The notes: a model not told the origin generated them from the letters alone. Shown: positions 11,273 to 22,852, counted from the first letter of the stretch. The stretch is 64,000 nt of DNA from Sphaerulina vaccinii (GCA_022570795.1 JAKUDP010000025.1:1317001-1381000); one strand, 5' to 3'. A program made the numbers and translations.

Positions 11273-12961
11273 TTATCTGGAGGACATCAGCGTTGGGCTT
11301 CGCTGTCGCATCTCGCTGGCTAAGCTAGACAGCCGATTGCTAGCAAACCAGAGTGCTTTGCGCGAACAACCGTCCGTAGCCTTGCGAGATTGGGACTTGA
11401 GCTCCGAAGCCGAAGCGTCAACCGATGCAATCAGGTTGCCGAGCTTCACTGCGACCGTAAAGCTTCTACTGCATACGAGACTTCCTAGCTCGATCGTCTC
11501 GTGATTCCCACAAGAACATGTTATCTGGCCTAACTCGATAGTGCACCGCATCGAGGGATATCGCTCTTCCCACAGCTTTCGCAATTCGGACAACATTGTA
11601 ATAGTGTTGGAGATGAAATGCTCGTTACTAGTGGGCCGTCGGTAGAGATTGATCAAGATGTTGATGTTGCTGAGGCTCACGTTTATGAGGTTCGGTAGAG
11701 AATTGCCCAAGAGATCCTCCGACCACTTCGAGAACATTTTGTCCTCCAATTTCCACGCATCGCTGACGCGTTTGTTGCGATCCTGGATTTGGAAGCTGTT
11801 TTTGGAGAAGAATAGTCCTATGGACTCGTTCCTGATCTGCAGGCTAGCCAGTAGCAAGGCTGTACGGTATCCCTGGTTCCTCCTCTTCACAAGCCGTGGT
11901 TTCCATGAACAGTTTCTCCTCCTGGGTATGATGACAAATGGTTGATCGTATGTCACGACCATCTCCCAGATGATAATCATAGCACGGAGGTTGTCCGGGT
12001 TGGTCTGAAGTGTGCTTTGCGATCTCTCCTCGGCCTCATCTGGCAGCTTGCCAGAAGCCACTGCCAGACCTGGATTTGTCACCGCATGAGCTTCAGGGAG
12101 AGTGGCCCCACTGCCGACTGGAAAGGCCGAGTCAAACAACGACGAATCGCGCGTAGCTGCTGGCACTCCAAAAAGGTGTTCGTTGCTTGATTCAGAGTCT
12201 TTATCGTCCACATCAGCATCCGCTGCACCGTCCATGTCTTTCAGTTCGATGTCTGTGTGCGCCACGGTGCTGTCATGCCGACTTGCTATGTCAACGAAGC
12301 GCTCTCCCTGCTTGTCTATAGCATCGGCCACGTAGTCGTCGGTGGCATATCCTGAATCTGTGTTGTCTTCGTGTGCCGCTTTCATGGAGACAACCGCCAG
12401 ATCCTCATACCGTCCAGGGACTTCAGCCGCGGCGATCTCGCCCGGCACTATCGACTGGTCGAGGTCACGACCAGAATCTCGGTTCCCTTCTATGATCTGC
12501 TCTTGCCAAGATCCAAGCTCTCCCATGCCAGAGGTCTCGCCATCCAGCCCAGAGTCCGCCGCTTCGTTGAGAGCGGCCTTCTTGTCGCCTGTCGGCTTCA
12601 TGATGGGTTCATGCTTGCGCGCAATGTCAACAAAGCGATCTTCGGCCACATAGTCTCCATCTTGATTGAGTTGGTGATCGAGTGTGTGATCTGTCCTGTT
12701 GTGGACATTCCAAAGTCTGGCTACAGCGTCGTCTAGAGTGGGCCGTATCATGCGAAGAGCCTCGGGATTCAACAAGCAGCCCTGATGTATGAGATCCACG
12801 AGCCATCCGTGCAACCTTCGACGTTGCTCGATCCCCTCAACAAAGTAGGATGCCTCTTGAGGTGAAAGAAGGTGGCATACTGAGCTCCCGTGAAGTCGCC
12901 ACCACTGGATGTGGAGCGCGAGGGCATGCAGTATGTCAAGTACATAGAGAATGTCGCTCAT
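11273..12961 (-). CDS. Diverged F-box-like family protein (paralogue A)
   Basis: An intronless frame from the ATG at 12961 encodes 562 residues. The N-terminal half is acidic with an internal duplication (DYVAEDRFVDIARKHEP and, later, ERFVDIASRHDS). A degenerate F-box-like core (NLRAMIIIWEMV) is followed by a C-terminal domain with RPTSNEHFISNTI and CTIELGQITCSCGNHE. The same C-terminal pattern occurs in the gene at 14140-15953, so the two are diverged tandem paralogues. The frame is open upstream to 13336, but that part reads like untranslated sequence. Function unknown. Confidence 0.62.
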   Translation of the reverse strand: MSDILYVLDILHALALHIQWWRLHGSSVCHLLSPQEASYFVEGIEQRRRLHGWLVDLIHQGCLLNPEALRMIRPTLDDAVARLWNVHNRTDHTLDHQLNQDGDYVAEDRFVDIARKHEPIMKPTGDKKAALNEAADSGLDGETSGMGELGSWQEQIIEGNRDSGRDLDQSIVPGEIAAAEVPGRYEDLAVVSMKAAHEDNTDSGYATDDYVADAIDKQGERFVDIASRHDSTVAHTDIELKDMDGAADADVDDKDSESSNEHLFGVPAATRDSSLFDSAFPVGSGATLPEAHAVTNPGLAVASGKLPDEAEERSQSTLQTNPDNLRAMIIIWEMVVTYDQPFVIIPRRRNCSWKPRLVKRRNQGYRTALLLASLQIRNESIGLFFSKNSFQIQDRNKRVSDAWKLEDKMFSKWSEDLLGNSLPNLINVSLSNINILINLYRRPTSNEHFISNTITMLSELRKLWEERYPSMRCTIELGQITCSCGNHETIELGSLVCSRSFTVAVKLGNLIASVDASASELKSQSRKATDGCSRKALWFASNRLSSLASEMRQRSPTLMSSR

Positions 12962-14139
12962 CGTGCTGTAACCGAGGATCGCCGTGAAACTTTCGTGATC
13001 GTCGTTATGAGGTGAGTATATTTTTGAAAAAAGTGTGACTCTTGCTGATGGATTCCAGATGCTTTGCGTGTGTGCTGATATCGAGGTTCTTGAGAGCGTG
13101 ATGCTGAGTGTGAGTCCGAAGATTGCTGTCAGCGTGGTCGCTGTCGAGAAATCTTTTGTCTTATAGTAAGTTAGTATAAATTGTATATCGCGCGAACCTG
13201 TTACTGATATAATGTAGTGCGACAATCTAACTTTTAAGTAGACTACTATGGAGGTGCAACGCGAACCTGCCTTTCCCTTCGTGCACCACCAGTAGTACGT
13301 CCCCAAAAGAGCAAAGGGCGGAGCCCAGCGACACATAGAGCATGCTGATGAGTATTATAGAATTATATGTACAGAATCCAGGTTGGAACTGCTACAAGTC
13401 GCATATATATGGGAGGGCAATGCGAAAGTGAGGACATCGGCGCACACGCTACGTCCCGTAGTGGGCACCAAAGACTGCTTAAGATCTTCGTGTCGTAGCA
13501 CCAGCACAAGTATCTTCGCCTGGCATCAGGAGTACGTCCGCCGCGAGAGCCATGGCGAACTGTGCACTCCATTATCACTATAGAAAGACGAGGGGACTGT
13601 GTTCAATCTTGCTCCCGTCCAGCGCTCCTCTACTGATATCGCGAGTCACGAAGGTACTTCCACCCCACGGGAAGACCCAGCTGGATTGCTTGATCAGGAT
13701 ACACCCTATTCTGCTTCGACGCGATCGGTCTGAGTTGACAGCTTTTCCCCATGGCTATTCACATCACGTCCGGTCGTGAGCATCTCTCTCGACAAGCTTC
13801 CTCATACAACGAACGAATTTGGCGCCTGTTAGGAAGGCGTGACGAGCGATAGTGTCTGTAACAGCTTTGTCTCCCTCTTTCCAAGGGTGTCGCCAAGGAT
13901 CGTCGTTCAAGTGCGTGTGATGGCCGCCGAGTGACTCAGTGGGATCTTTGCCTTGATACAGCATGAGTAACAGATGACTAGGAAAGCGAAGGAACGGATG
14001 TCAAATGACACGAAGAAATTGAGAAATTGAGCATGGAGAGATGTATGTGCGACTCTGAGCCCGCCTTTCATACGCTAGATCTAAGAAGAGACATACATGA
14101 CACTGCGGCTTAGACATCGCTTAACCTCAGGTCAGGCTC
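12962..14139. other. 1.2-kb intergenic stretch
   Basis: It holds the upstream region of paralogue A and the 3' flank of paralogue B. Short open frames (60-75 codons) occur on both strands without motifs. Confidence 0.35.
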
Positions 14140-15953
14140 TCACGTCGAATCATCCGTCGAAGAAACCGGTGGCTTTCGTACTCCGAAGATCTTCTGTACA
14201 TCGTTGGCTAGACTCTTGAGTCTATTCGCCGAGAACTGGGATATTGTGCGGCGACGAAGGTCGTACTCTGATTGGCATTTGTGATGTAACACCCCAACAG
14301 CTTTCTCAATCGATGCTACCAGCCGCGCATGGCTGGAGAGATCCACAGAGATCACAATATCTCTCAACCTAGAGTATACCTCGTGACTACCACAGTAACA
14401 GGTGATCTTGCTTAATTCGATCGTGCACTCAAGCTTCTTCAATCCGGAATAATCTGGCCGACGTACGGGCAGGTCTCGCAGCTTACCGAGGACTCTAGTC
14501 AGGTTCTGCCGGAAGTCTGAATCACTTGTTGGGCGCCTTTGCAGGTTGACAGTAATGTCTAGCCGGTGCAGATGAGTGTCTCTCATCGGCGGTGGAATGG
14601 TCGCGAGAAACTTGACGAGCTGTTCGTATTCGTCCTTCAGCCTGTCTTCTGTCCTGACATCCTGGATCTTGAAGACGTTCTCACTATACAGGAAGATCCA
14701 GGCTTCCGTGTGTATCTGACGATTAACCATCAATAAGGAGAGCAGTCGTCTCTGATCAAGCCGTGTGAAACTCCTCGTGCCCCTTTCGTGGGAGTGAGTG
14801 GTGTCTCACGGGCCAGAGTGAATTTCCAGATCATGTTGCGTAGCTCTGGTGGCAGCATGTGCAAACGGTTCACATGGCGCCGCAAGTTGTATCTCGACTG
14901 CGAAGCACGCTCATCGTTGAGCGTCGAATGCTTGCCCTCCTCTGAGAACGTGTCTCTCGTGATTCCTGTTGGAGCATCGGCGATGGGCCCAGTTCGAGGC
15001 AGAAGGACCTGGGTAAGTGGTTCGAAGGTGAGCGGCTCGATCAACGGTGTGCGACAGGCGATGGTAGGGAGACTGGGGCAAGCCGCGATCGTGTCAGTGC
15101 CATGATCTTGATGGGGCACAATTCGTACTGGTTCATCGAGGGCGATATCCTTGACGTTGTGATTTGCCAGGCGAAGGCCAGCCATATTCCTTCTCTTGTC
15201 TTCAGTCGACTCAGGCTGATCGAATTTGTTGCCAGTAGGTGGATCCAGGTCCACTGAGCTACGATGATCGCCATCAAACTGATGCAGTCTTTGTGCAGCC
15301 TGGCGCGGCCGTGCTCCACCCAGCATTTCTAGACTATCAGAGATACCTGAGATATCCACATCCTCGGAAGGGTGATGGAACTCCACCAAGCTGTGATATT
15401 GTTGTTGTTGATGCGATGGTGTACTCCACAGTCTGGGCTGTAATTCGCGGGACCATGTATCGTTGGACTGCCTTCCTGTCTCATGCGCGAGGGTCCCATG
15501 CCTAGACTGGTCTTGTAGCTCCGTGGTCGAAGGAGCCGACGTGGACGCCACACTCCAAAGATGTGCACGGGTGATCTTTCTGATGGCGAGGAGCGTCTGG
15601 AGTATCTGTAAGACAAGACTTGTGACGAAGTCTGCATGTCTAGACTGCGCTTGAGGCTCCCTGGCTGAGTGAAGGGACGCGCAGCTCATACTACAAAGAC
15701 TTTTTGGTTCGTATTCCAGACTGCCCAACTGAGGCGAGGTTCTGACGGCACGCGAATGGGATACTTCCAACGAGTGGGAGGCATCTTCTATGTGAGGCGC
15801 CTTTTCGTTGACGATCGACTCTTTTCCATGCTCGAGCCAGACATCTTCTGCATGGCGAGATTGCTGTCGCTGAAGTGCGGCAGTTTTGATCCCTTTAGAA
15901 GTAATATCTCCGAAGGCGAAGCGCCGGTTGCGACCACATGGACCAGCTCCCAT
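14140..15953 (-). CDS. F-box-like (2EXR-type) protein, paralogue B, with an apparent -1 frameshift
   Basis: The first frame starts at the ATG at 15953 (MGAGPCGRNRR) and carries HMLPPELRNMIWKFTLAR, a clean F-box-like core. It then runs into a stop near 14727. The family-like continuation (RLLSLLMVNRQIHTEAWIF, RPTSDSDFRQN, CTIELSKITCYCGSHE) is in the -1 frame, from about 14810 down to 14140. The frame change can be placed at the CCCC-TTT run at 14780-14786, since a lost base there restores ...TPTK-RGTRSFTRLDQ.... No GT-AG intron of suitable phase fits. The N-terminal region has three Q-SRH-type repeats. It is paralogous to the gene at 11273-12961. It may be a recent pseudogene or an assembly error. 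Confidence 0.6.
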
Positions 15954-16661
15954 ATTACAGGATATCGTAGTAGTTGAGTGATAGATTTCTTGATGCTTGA
16001 TGGATAGATGGTGTAGAAATAGGGTGTAGGTGACTCGTGGGTGGTGTTGATGCAGCATGTAAAAAGTCCTCACATGGCTAGTCCTTTTATATGCAAAAAT
16101 TTTATTCCGTGAAGTGAATTCACTATTCAACCTACCACATCCTCGGCTCAGATAGAAAGTAAGGACAGTAGTACCAACGCCGCCGGAAGTAAATTCAGAG
16201 CTATCCAGACTTACGCATCAGATGTAATAGATCACGCAGTTTATTCTTGCATAGTATCTCTGCGAGATTGTAGCGCTGGACACACATTAGCACAACATAA
16301 TTCAACGGCACACGGCTCAAGCAACGCTGTGCAACGAATAGTCGTACTGTAATCGAAAATACCAGCTTCTCGCATGATATGAGTGCTACAACTCTGGTTC
16401 GGCACTAGCCGCACCGATGTTGCCTAGGCTATGTAGGTTGCCTGGAGTGTCCATTGTGGCCTCGTTTGATCGATCAAAAGCCAAGAAGCTCTGCTGTTGT
16501 TGGTGGTGCGGTGACGAGTCCACTTCGATGATGTGTTGTGCCCTTGGGTCAGAGTCGTGATCTTGTCTGACCCAGTATAATGATGTCGTAGAGATTCTTT
16601 GCTCTTCTCTGGACACTAGCTAATAGGAACTTTTTAGGAACCTGTCGAAGCAAAGACGCTT
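15954..16661. other. Intergenic stretch
   Basis: This holds the upstream region of paralogue B. A 76-codon minus-strand frame at 16386-16616 (MSREEQRIS..., Gln-rich in the middle) could be an exon of the hypothetical gene to the right, but I could not connect them by a convincing splice. Confidence 0.3.
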
Positions 16662-17051
16662 TTAATGCCGTACTCGGCTAGGTAGAGCGACCTCCCTTGC
16701 TTGGGTCTTTCCCGGTCTGTTGAAATGTTTGTGCCGTAGCGAGGTAAGTAGCGCGCCGTTGCGCGGGAATGTTTTGATCGTAAGAGAATGTGATCGAAGC
16801 ATGGGGCTGCCAACACTTCTCCAGGGTATCTCCCTGAGTATGGATTGGTAGTCGTTCCACAAACAGCCGTATACGAAGTCGAAAGACATCATCCGTTCGA
16901 GTGTGGTTGTCGTTCTCTCCTTGGGGTTGTCCCGATGTTCAGCTACCTCTCGCATTCCTTGCTTTCCAGCAATGGCTTTCACGAGCATCAAGTGCCTGAG
17001 GTGTGCTTGCTGCAGCGTTGACTTGATCGCTCTGTTGTTGTCGTTGTACAT
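16662..17051 (-). CDS. Hypothetical protein
   Basis: An open frame of 129 residues starts MYNDNNRAIKSTLQQ. The N-terminal 80 residues look protein-like, including an amphipathic stretch around LRHLMLVKAIAGKQGM; the last 40 are less convincing. An overlapping frame ending at 16634 contains another coding-like stretch (GRSLYLAEYGIKSVFAS), so the true gene may be spliced or frame-broken. Family not recognised. Confidence 0.25.
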   Translation of the reverse strand: MYNDNNRAIKSTLQQAHLRHLMLVKAIAGKQGMREVAEHRDNPKERTTTTLERMMSFDFVYGCLWNDYQSILREIPWRSVGSPMLRSHSLTIKTFPRNGALLTSLRHKHFNRPGKTQAREVALPSRVRH

Positions 17052-17516
17052 CGTGGTAGGTGAGTGATTACTTGGTTTGCAATTGTCGTGAAGAGTTAGA
17101 ATCATGTTGATGTTGATGGCGATATTCATGTTGGTGGCGATGTGAATGTCGATGGTGTTGTTGATGTTAATGTAGTAAGCAAAGGGGATTTCCCCCCTCA
17201 AGAGATACTCATACGTGGAAAGATCAGAGAATAATTACCTGATGAAGTCATGGAACCTTGCCATCCATCAAGCTGAACGCGATGACATTGAACGCCAACG
17301 GGCCTCGAAGCTTAGCTGCTGGCTGTTTTTGAAGTTCACGATATGAAGATCGATTCAATGTAGGTATGGACTCTGCATGTCGACGATTGAAGGATGGTGA
17401 CTGTGGCGGGTCAGCTTTCTACCGGTCAAGGTAGCTGTGGCTTGTAACAAGGTCCGTGCTTGCACGTAATACTCACCGGTCATGAGTGACAACATAGCAT
17501 CTCAGAGGAGGCATCC
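17052..17516. repeat. Non-coding stretch with an imperfect GTTGATGNN-type repeat
   Basis: Between about 17103 and 17172 the + strand is a run of degenerate 6-9 base units of the form GTTGATG/GTTGGTGGCGATG. The rest of the stretch shows nothing recognisable. Such low-complexity DNA may come from slippage. Confidence 0.4.
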
Positions 17517-18498
17517 TTAGTCCCTGCTCTCTCCCTCCCAAAACACAAGACGCCTCGACTCAATGCTCCTCCTAGGCTCTCCATAATCTCCAGGACTCTT
17601 GGAACTCCCATGTGGCGCACACCTCGCCCTCCCATCAACCTTCGTATCAAAGTTCTTGATAATAACCACCTCATCCTTGTTCATCTCATGCTTATACCAC
17701 CACATATGTTCCGGGTTATGCTTGATCAACACTCCCTCATTCTTCACAGCTCCAGGAGACTTCTCAAATTTCAATTCATAGGCCTTCAAATCGTCCTTCG
17801 CGAGAGTCGTGTAGTCGCACACGCAGAGTGCATCTCGAGTCACTGTGGCAATAGGGCGCCAAAAGCTGAACATTCCCCAACGGCCTTCCTTGAGAGTTTC
17901 CCAGTCAGCAGGACGATAATGTTCGGGCGTATTTGGGACGAGCAGAGGTACAGCGTGTAAAGCGAGGTCGACGTGAGGGTATGTAGCAGCGCCTTCCTGG
18001 CTGGTGGCACCGCCGGTGTTCTCCTTGTGTGAGCTGTTGCGAATGACATATCTGTAAAAGTGCACTCGAGTCGCGCCGGAGATAGCGGGACGGTCAGGGG
18101 CAAAATACACATATCGTCTCCGTTGGAGGCTAAAGCCACCACACCACTGTATGCACAGCTGGATCGTGTTCGGAAGCAGCACGCATTCCAGAGAGGTAGT
18201 CGATGTGTTGTACTCACGTCCTTTTAACGACATCTCCAAGTGACGGGAAGTACTCATTCCAGATCGCTTGATCATCATACCACTTGTCAAATGTGGTAGG
18301 TGCAGCAATGAATTGGAAGCCATTCTGATCTAGAGTGAAGTCTGCTTCGTGACCACGGACGTCATGGATGTCGATTTCTTGACGATTGAACCCGTCTGGC
18401 CTGGGCTCCCACTGATCATCACTATTTGTTTACCATCTTTTGGCTCTTTCAGCTCGGACGATCTTCTCGGTCTTGGTCTCGGTTTGTGTGGCTGACAT
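17517..18498 (-). CDS. CmcJ/NvfI-like oxidoreductase (AsaB/GA4-desaturase-like family), early in-frame stop
   Basis: Exon 1 (18218-18498) and exon 2 (17517-18129; alternative acceptor giving 18117) are joined by an 88-100 nt intron with a GTGAGT donor. Family hallmarks are DIHDVRGHEADFTLDQNGFQ in exon 1, and GATRVHFYRYVIRN, FWRPI, CDYTTL, NPEHMWWYKHEM and DEVVIIKNFD in exon 2. These match fungal CmcJ-like proteins, often found in secondary-metabolite clusters. Codon 23 (18430-18432) is TAA, in the same frame as both the ATG at 18498 and the conserved exon-1 sequence. No Met lies between that stop and the conserved region. The gene is therefore either disrupted or has an unrecognised upstream exon. 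No cluster partner genes are evident nearby. Confidence 0.7.
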
Positions 18499-21431
18499 CT
18501 TCGAACAATGGCAGATTTTGCGTGGGTTGTGGGTTGTCGCTGTTGCTCAAGATCTGGTGGTGGATCGTGCCATATATATGCATGTTGACACTGATCAATT
18601 TCGTTGTCTCAGAAGCAGATACCGCAGGTACAACAGCTACTTTGGCCTAAACTCGCTTTCGGTCCGAGAGATGCGAGCTGTCGCTGGATCAGCCATATAG
18701 AGCTCATCTCAGTCATGCCAATCATGGCTCGCCGAGAAGTGCAACGCCTAAAGCGGCCGTGTACCTAGCTGTCATGGGCAGGTACGATGTGATCCACGCT
18801 GCTCTCCAGGTCTTGTCATTGCGGCCAAGTGACAAGGGCTTGTTCGACGCCATGAGTTGTGATGTGGTTTGTGGCCAGGAGAGTGCGGTTTGTAACAAGC
18901 TAGTAAGCTTGGTCGATGTTGTCCTTCAAGTGCAGAAGTAGGGCTAGTTTCGTTTCTGATGACAGACATGCTGCTTCGTACAGTCTCTCACATACATACG
19001 GGGAACTGTGCCAGCCTCGGTTCTCGCATGTAATTGGTGTATGCAGGGAAGGAACAGTACTCGCATCTCCTGTATGTATGTGGGGCATGTGGGGGACTGT
19101 AGGTGTGCCGTACAGCTGCTATCGTTGCAGCCTCTTGCTTCGCATAACTTCGGAGAACATGTCTCCACCCCTCCGTGTGCAGCTCCAAGACCAAACCACG
19201 TCAGAGCGGATAGAGTGCGTGTCACTGGCTCATTTTCATGTTTCATCTCATGTGTGTAGTATTTCCCACAGCAGATGTCAATTTCGCCGACAATGAGCCG
19301 GTAGCAGAAGGCCAACCTGAGCATCATCTACACAATCCTGACTCGTGGTCTTTCCACCCGTGCGCACGTCAGGCTATGAGCATCTTCGAAGTGCACCAGC
19401 GGCTGCTAGTAATGCCTTCGATGGCGGCTAGGGGTGCTTCGCTGCGAGCAACAATTCAGTGAAGCGAGAATCATAATCCTGTGCGACTCTGCGAGGCAAG
19501 CGATGGCGGATTCTGTTTTACCTGCATGTCGGAGGCTCCAGAAGCTGGATTATCCATGTCCAGCTGGAATCTCGATGCTCGCCATCGGCGCGCTGCATAA
19601 CGTGAGGTCGTTTAGACGCCTGACCCAACGTCACTTGGGCAGAGTGTCCATGCTTTTGAGCTCAATCTGTGGTAGCAATTGCATCTTTCGCGGCCACACT
19701 TGGAGCCCTCTGTCAGAATGTTCGAGTCATGACATTGTGTCTCCGAACTGCTGGCGTGCTGGTGTGACGTGGTCTCGATGGTATCATCCCTCTGCTGATG
19801 TCGTGAGTTGGGTGTGGGTGGAAAGAAAGTTCGGAGAATGGCAAGGATAGGAAGGATAGGGTGAGGTCAATGATGCCAATTCGTCGTGTTGGTCGTGTTG
19901 GTCATGTTAGTCAGCAGCGGCGAGAGTCCTACGCGATGGACATCATGTCGTCCTTCGTCCCACATCGTCTCGACCTTCCAGCATCGTCCTGACAAGCGAA
20001 TGCCATGAAAGGGAGTAACAAGTCAGCGGGTAGTCAACATTCGTTCTTCTCTACACAAGCTGATGAACAGTAGTGGATTGCCTGCTTCAGTGTTATGCGT
20101 CTAGAGTGGAATAATAATCGCTCGAATAACCTAGTCTCCATTCGGGCTGTCGACGTTCGATACGCAGAGAGAGCGGCATCTTGTCGTGCTAAGAGCTTGG
20201 TCTTTCTTGGCTAGAGCAACTGACGTCTACTTATACTTTCGGCGAGTCCGGAGCCTACCCTAAGTCGCGAGAGCCAAATCAGCTAACTCTAAATCAGCCA
20301 ACTTGATGCAACAGTGATGAGCCAGACCCCAGACAAGGAAATGCGTATTGCCATTGCATAATTCGAAGAGCTAACGATCGAAACAGATGTGATCTTCTCT
20401 GCTCCATACTGGAGAGATGAAGCAAGTTCAGAACATCAGTGGCTATCCTTGACTGGGTAAGAACCACTAGACTACCGCGACTACACATAGCTCTTCCTCT
20501 CTCGATGAGGCACAATGACTTGACTGCTCGATACTTACGGTGCAAGCTATTGGATCGACTGAGGGCATCCGCAATGTAGCTCAGGCTGTCTGGACTCCTG
20601 CCAATCTCGTTGCAACATCCTATAGGGCTGGCTATGTTTGCTGGTATCGTTCTTGGCAGAGCAGAAGTCCCACCTGGTCTCTAAATTGTACCCATTGGTT
20701 CAGGCAATACTTTCTCATCAGTCCAGATAGTGCTTGCGACTCTTGACATTAGCTACAGATACCTTAATCAAGAGATGGTAGAAATGTCAGGTGTGGTAGC
20801 AAGACCGTACAGAAAAGATCAAAGAGAAGTCCAGGTGTTGTATGGGAGAAGAGGATACCACTGACCATTGACCTGTTCACGCCAGGCAACTGGTATGAAT
20901 TAGCATGGAATATGAGTGTTGCGCTTTCGTAGCCAGTACTCGAGACACAGTAGGTCAAAGAGAAAATCTCAGCATACCAGATAATGTGATGCTGGTGCCG
21001 GAGTTGAGGAGGTGAGACAGAATCCAAGCATTACCAGATGCATGAGAATAGATCTTCCTACCATGGCAGTGGATGTCCGGTTCGTACACCGCCACTTCCC
21101 CACGAGGGCGCCACGATTCAGACTTGGAACTTTGAGGTGTAACCCGAACTTGGATTTGGTAGCTTGGAACTAAGTTTTGCTGTAAGTGAAGTTGAAAGCG
21201 CCTTGGTCTTTTTCTTGTGCACCTGGCCAGGAGACTGTCGAATGCGTGCCTGTGGAAGTGGCTAGATCTGTACTGAATATGAGATTACTTGTATATACAC
21301 TACTGAATAAGTCGAGACCACCAACACCATGCTTCGCTTGTCGCGCATTCCCGCCTGCTCAATAACTGTTGAGTTGAGCTTCTGTAATCGCTGTACACTG
21401 TATCACCATATCCTTCTCTATCCTCTTCGTC
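18499..21431. other. 2.9-kb stretch without a supported gene
   Basis: Open frames up to about 140 codons occur on both strands (for example 19434-19850 +), but they overlap each other, are rich in Ser/Arg/Cys and carry no motif. A short GTCGTGTTG-type repeat lies at about 19880-19910. This looks like gene-poor accessory DNA. Confidence 0.4.
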
Positions 21432-22238
21432 CTACAACTCCTTCTTCTCCCTCTCCGTCTCCTTGAAACTAGGCCCTCGTCCCTGCTCATCCTTGCCCAC
21501 CGCACCAAGCCCACCAATCGTCTCAAAGCCCGTATGAAACAACCACCTTGTCGCTTTCTCGACAGGCTCATCAAAGATATACGGCAGCGCAGGCACGAAT
21601 CCTAGCCCCAAACCAATAGGTCCCCAAGTCCTAATCTTCACATTCTTAACATTCTTCATCGCTCTCCCACTATACCTCACAATAGAATGAATAGTAAAAG
21701 CCGGCAACCCCATACTCGCAACACTCTGAAACACTGCCCGTTCAGCCATAACAGCCCTATAATCCTCAATAGCAGGAACAACTCTCCCACCAGGCCTCGC
21801 ATCAGCCGCAGCAATCTCCTCCGCGGTTTCAGGGTTCTTGATCGCTTGATTCCGCTTATAAGCTTTCGCGCCCTCGTATGATACATCTCCGATCAGATAT
21901 GCCCAAGACACGCCATAGGCTCCTTTTATGAGCCAAGGGTGTGCGATGGGACGGAAGGATTCTCCGATGTCTGAAGTGTAGGCCACATAGCGATGTGCGC
22001 TGAGCATGATAGTTCGTAGACGGGAAGCGTAGGCTGCATATCGGACGGAAGAGTCTGTGGTTTCGGGATTGTCGGGATTGGTGAGGACTTCCCAGAAGCG
22101 GTCTTCGCTGTTGAGCACATCTTGGAGGTCGGACGGGAGAGTCTTTCGTGGGAGAGGTTTGGAGAAGTCGGGGCGGGGTTCACTTCGCTCGTGAGGGATG
22201 GAGGAGAGGGCCTCTTTGTCGCTGTCTTTTCCTGCCAT
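21432..22238 (-). CDS. Mitochondrial fission process protein 1 (MTFP1/MTP18-like)
   Basis: An intronless frame of 268 residues starts MAGKDSDKEAL. The central region matches the MTP18 family: SSVRYAAYASRLRTIMLSAH, then ESFRPIAHPWLIKGAYGVSW, and VFQSVASMGLPAFTIHSIVR. MTP18 is an inner-membrane protein that promotes mitochondrial division in animals. Fungal homologues are less studied. Hydrophobic segments fit membrane insertion. The upstream in-frame extension to 22475 reads like 5'UTR. The start lies 239 bp from the ATP19-like start on the other strand. Confidence 0.87.
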   Translation of the reverse strand: MAGKDSDKEALSSIPHERSEPRPDFSKPLPRKTLPSDLQDVLNSEDRFWEVLTNPDNPETTDSSVRYAAYASRLRTIMLSAHRYVAYTSDIGESFRPIAHPWLIKGAYGVSWAYLIGDVSYEGAKAYKRNQAIKNPETAEEIAAADARPGGRVVPAIEDYRAVMAERAVFQSVASMGLPAFTIHSIVRYSGRAMKNVKNVKIRTWGPIGLGLGFVPALPYIFDEPVEKATRWLFHTGFETIGGLGAVGKDEQGRGPSFKETEREKKEL

Positions 22239-22476
22239 CTTTTTGTATGGTCGTGTGTATGTTGTTGTTGTATAGTAGAAGTGAAGGTGGAAGTCGAGTC
22301 GAGGATTAAAGTGTGACGTGCCTTCCTTCTCCACAAGCTCGCTTCTCGCTTCGCCACGGCTCCACCCGAGCGCGGAAAGAGCTTCAACAGCACCTTCCTT
22401 CTTGACATTGGCGACGGCGACATCAATTCCACCCTTCTCACCACCTCTTCCACCATTACCGCACACGTCTATCAAA
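22239..22476. promoter_or_regulatory. Bidirectional promoter, MTP18-like / ATP19-like genes
   Basis: Only 238 bp separate the two start codons on opposite strands. Both products are mitochondrial inner-membrane proteins, which suggests co-regulation. Confidence 0.5.
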
Positions 22477-22852
22477 ATGGTTGTCTACTACGAACTCTTC
22501 GGCCAGAAGGTCGGCTCGCACGTCGTACGCATCCCCCTCCTCCACCACTACCTCTCCTCTCCTCCGCGGCAACATACTAACAAGAGGAAACGCTGTAGTT
22601 GTCCATCGCCACCCTCACGACCCTCTTCGTCGGAACATGGAGCATGACGGGCGGCAAGAAGATTGAAAAGGCCAACCAAGGACCGCCGATCAATGCTGCT
22701 AGCAAGGATGAGGAGAACTTCATACAGTAAGAAACACACCCGAAAAGCGAGAGAGGTGGATGGAGGAGTAGCAGCGGATACTAACGTGATTGTGTGCTTG
22801 CAGAAAGTTCCTGGAGCAAGAAGAGAAGAACGCGAAAGATGCGAAGCACTAG
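22477..22852 (+). CDS. ATP19: Mitochondrial ATP synthase subunit K (Atp19-like)
   Basis: Three exons, 22477-22524, 22599-22726 and 22804-22852, encode 74 residues. Introns of 74 and 77 nt both carry perfect CTAAC branch sites. The N-terminus MVVYYELFGQKVGSHV followed by LSIATLTTLFVGTW is the signature of the fungal F1Fo-ATP synthase k subunit, a small single-pass inner-membrane protein associated with the ATP synthase dimer. The C-terminus is charged (FLEQEEKNAKDAKH). The first two exons are too short to stand out as open frames, but the spliced length matches the family (about 65-75 residues). Confidence 0.85.
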
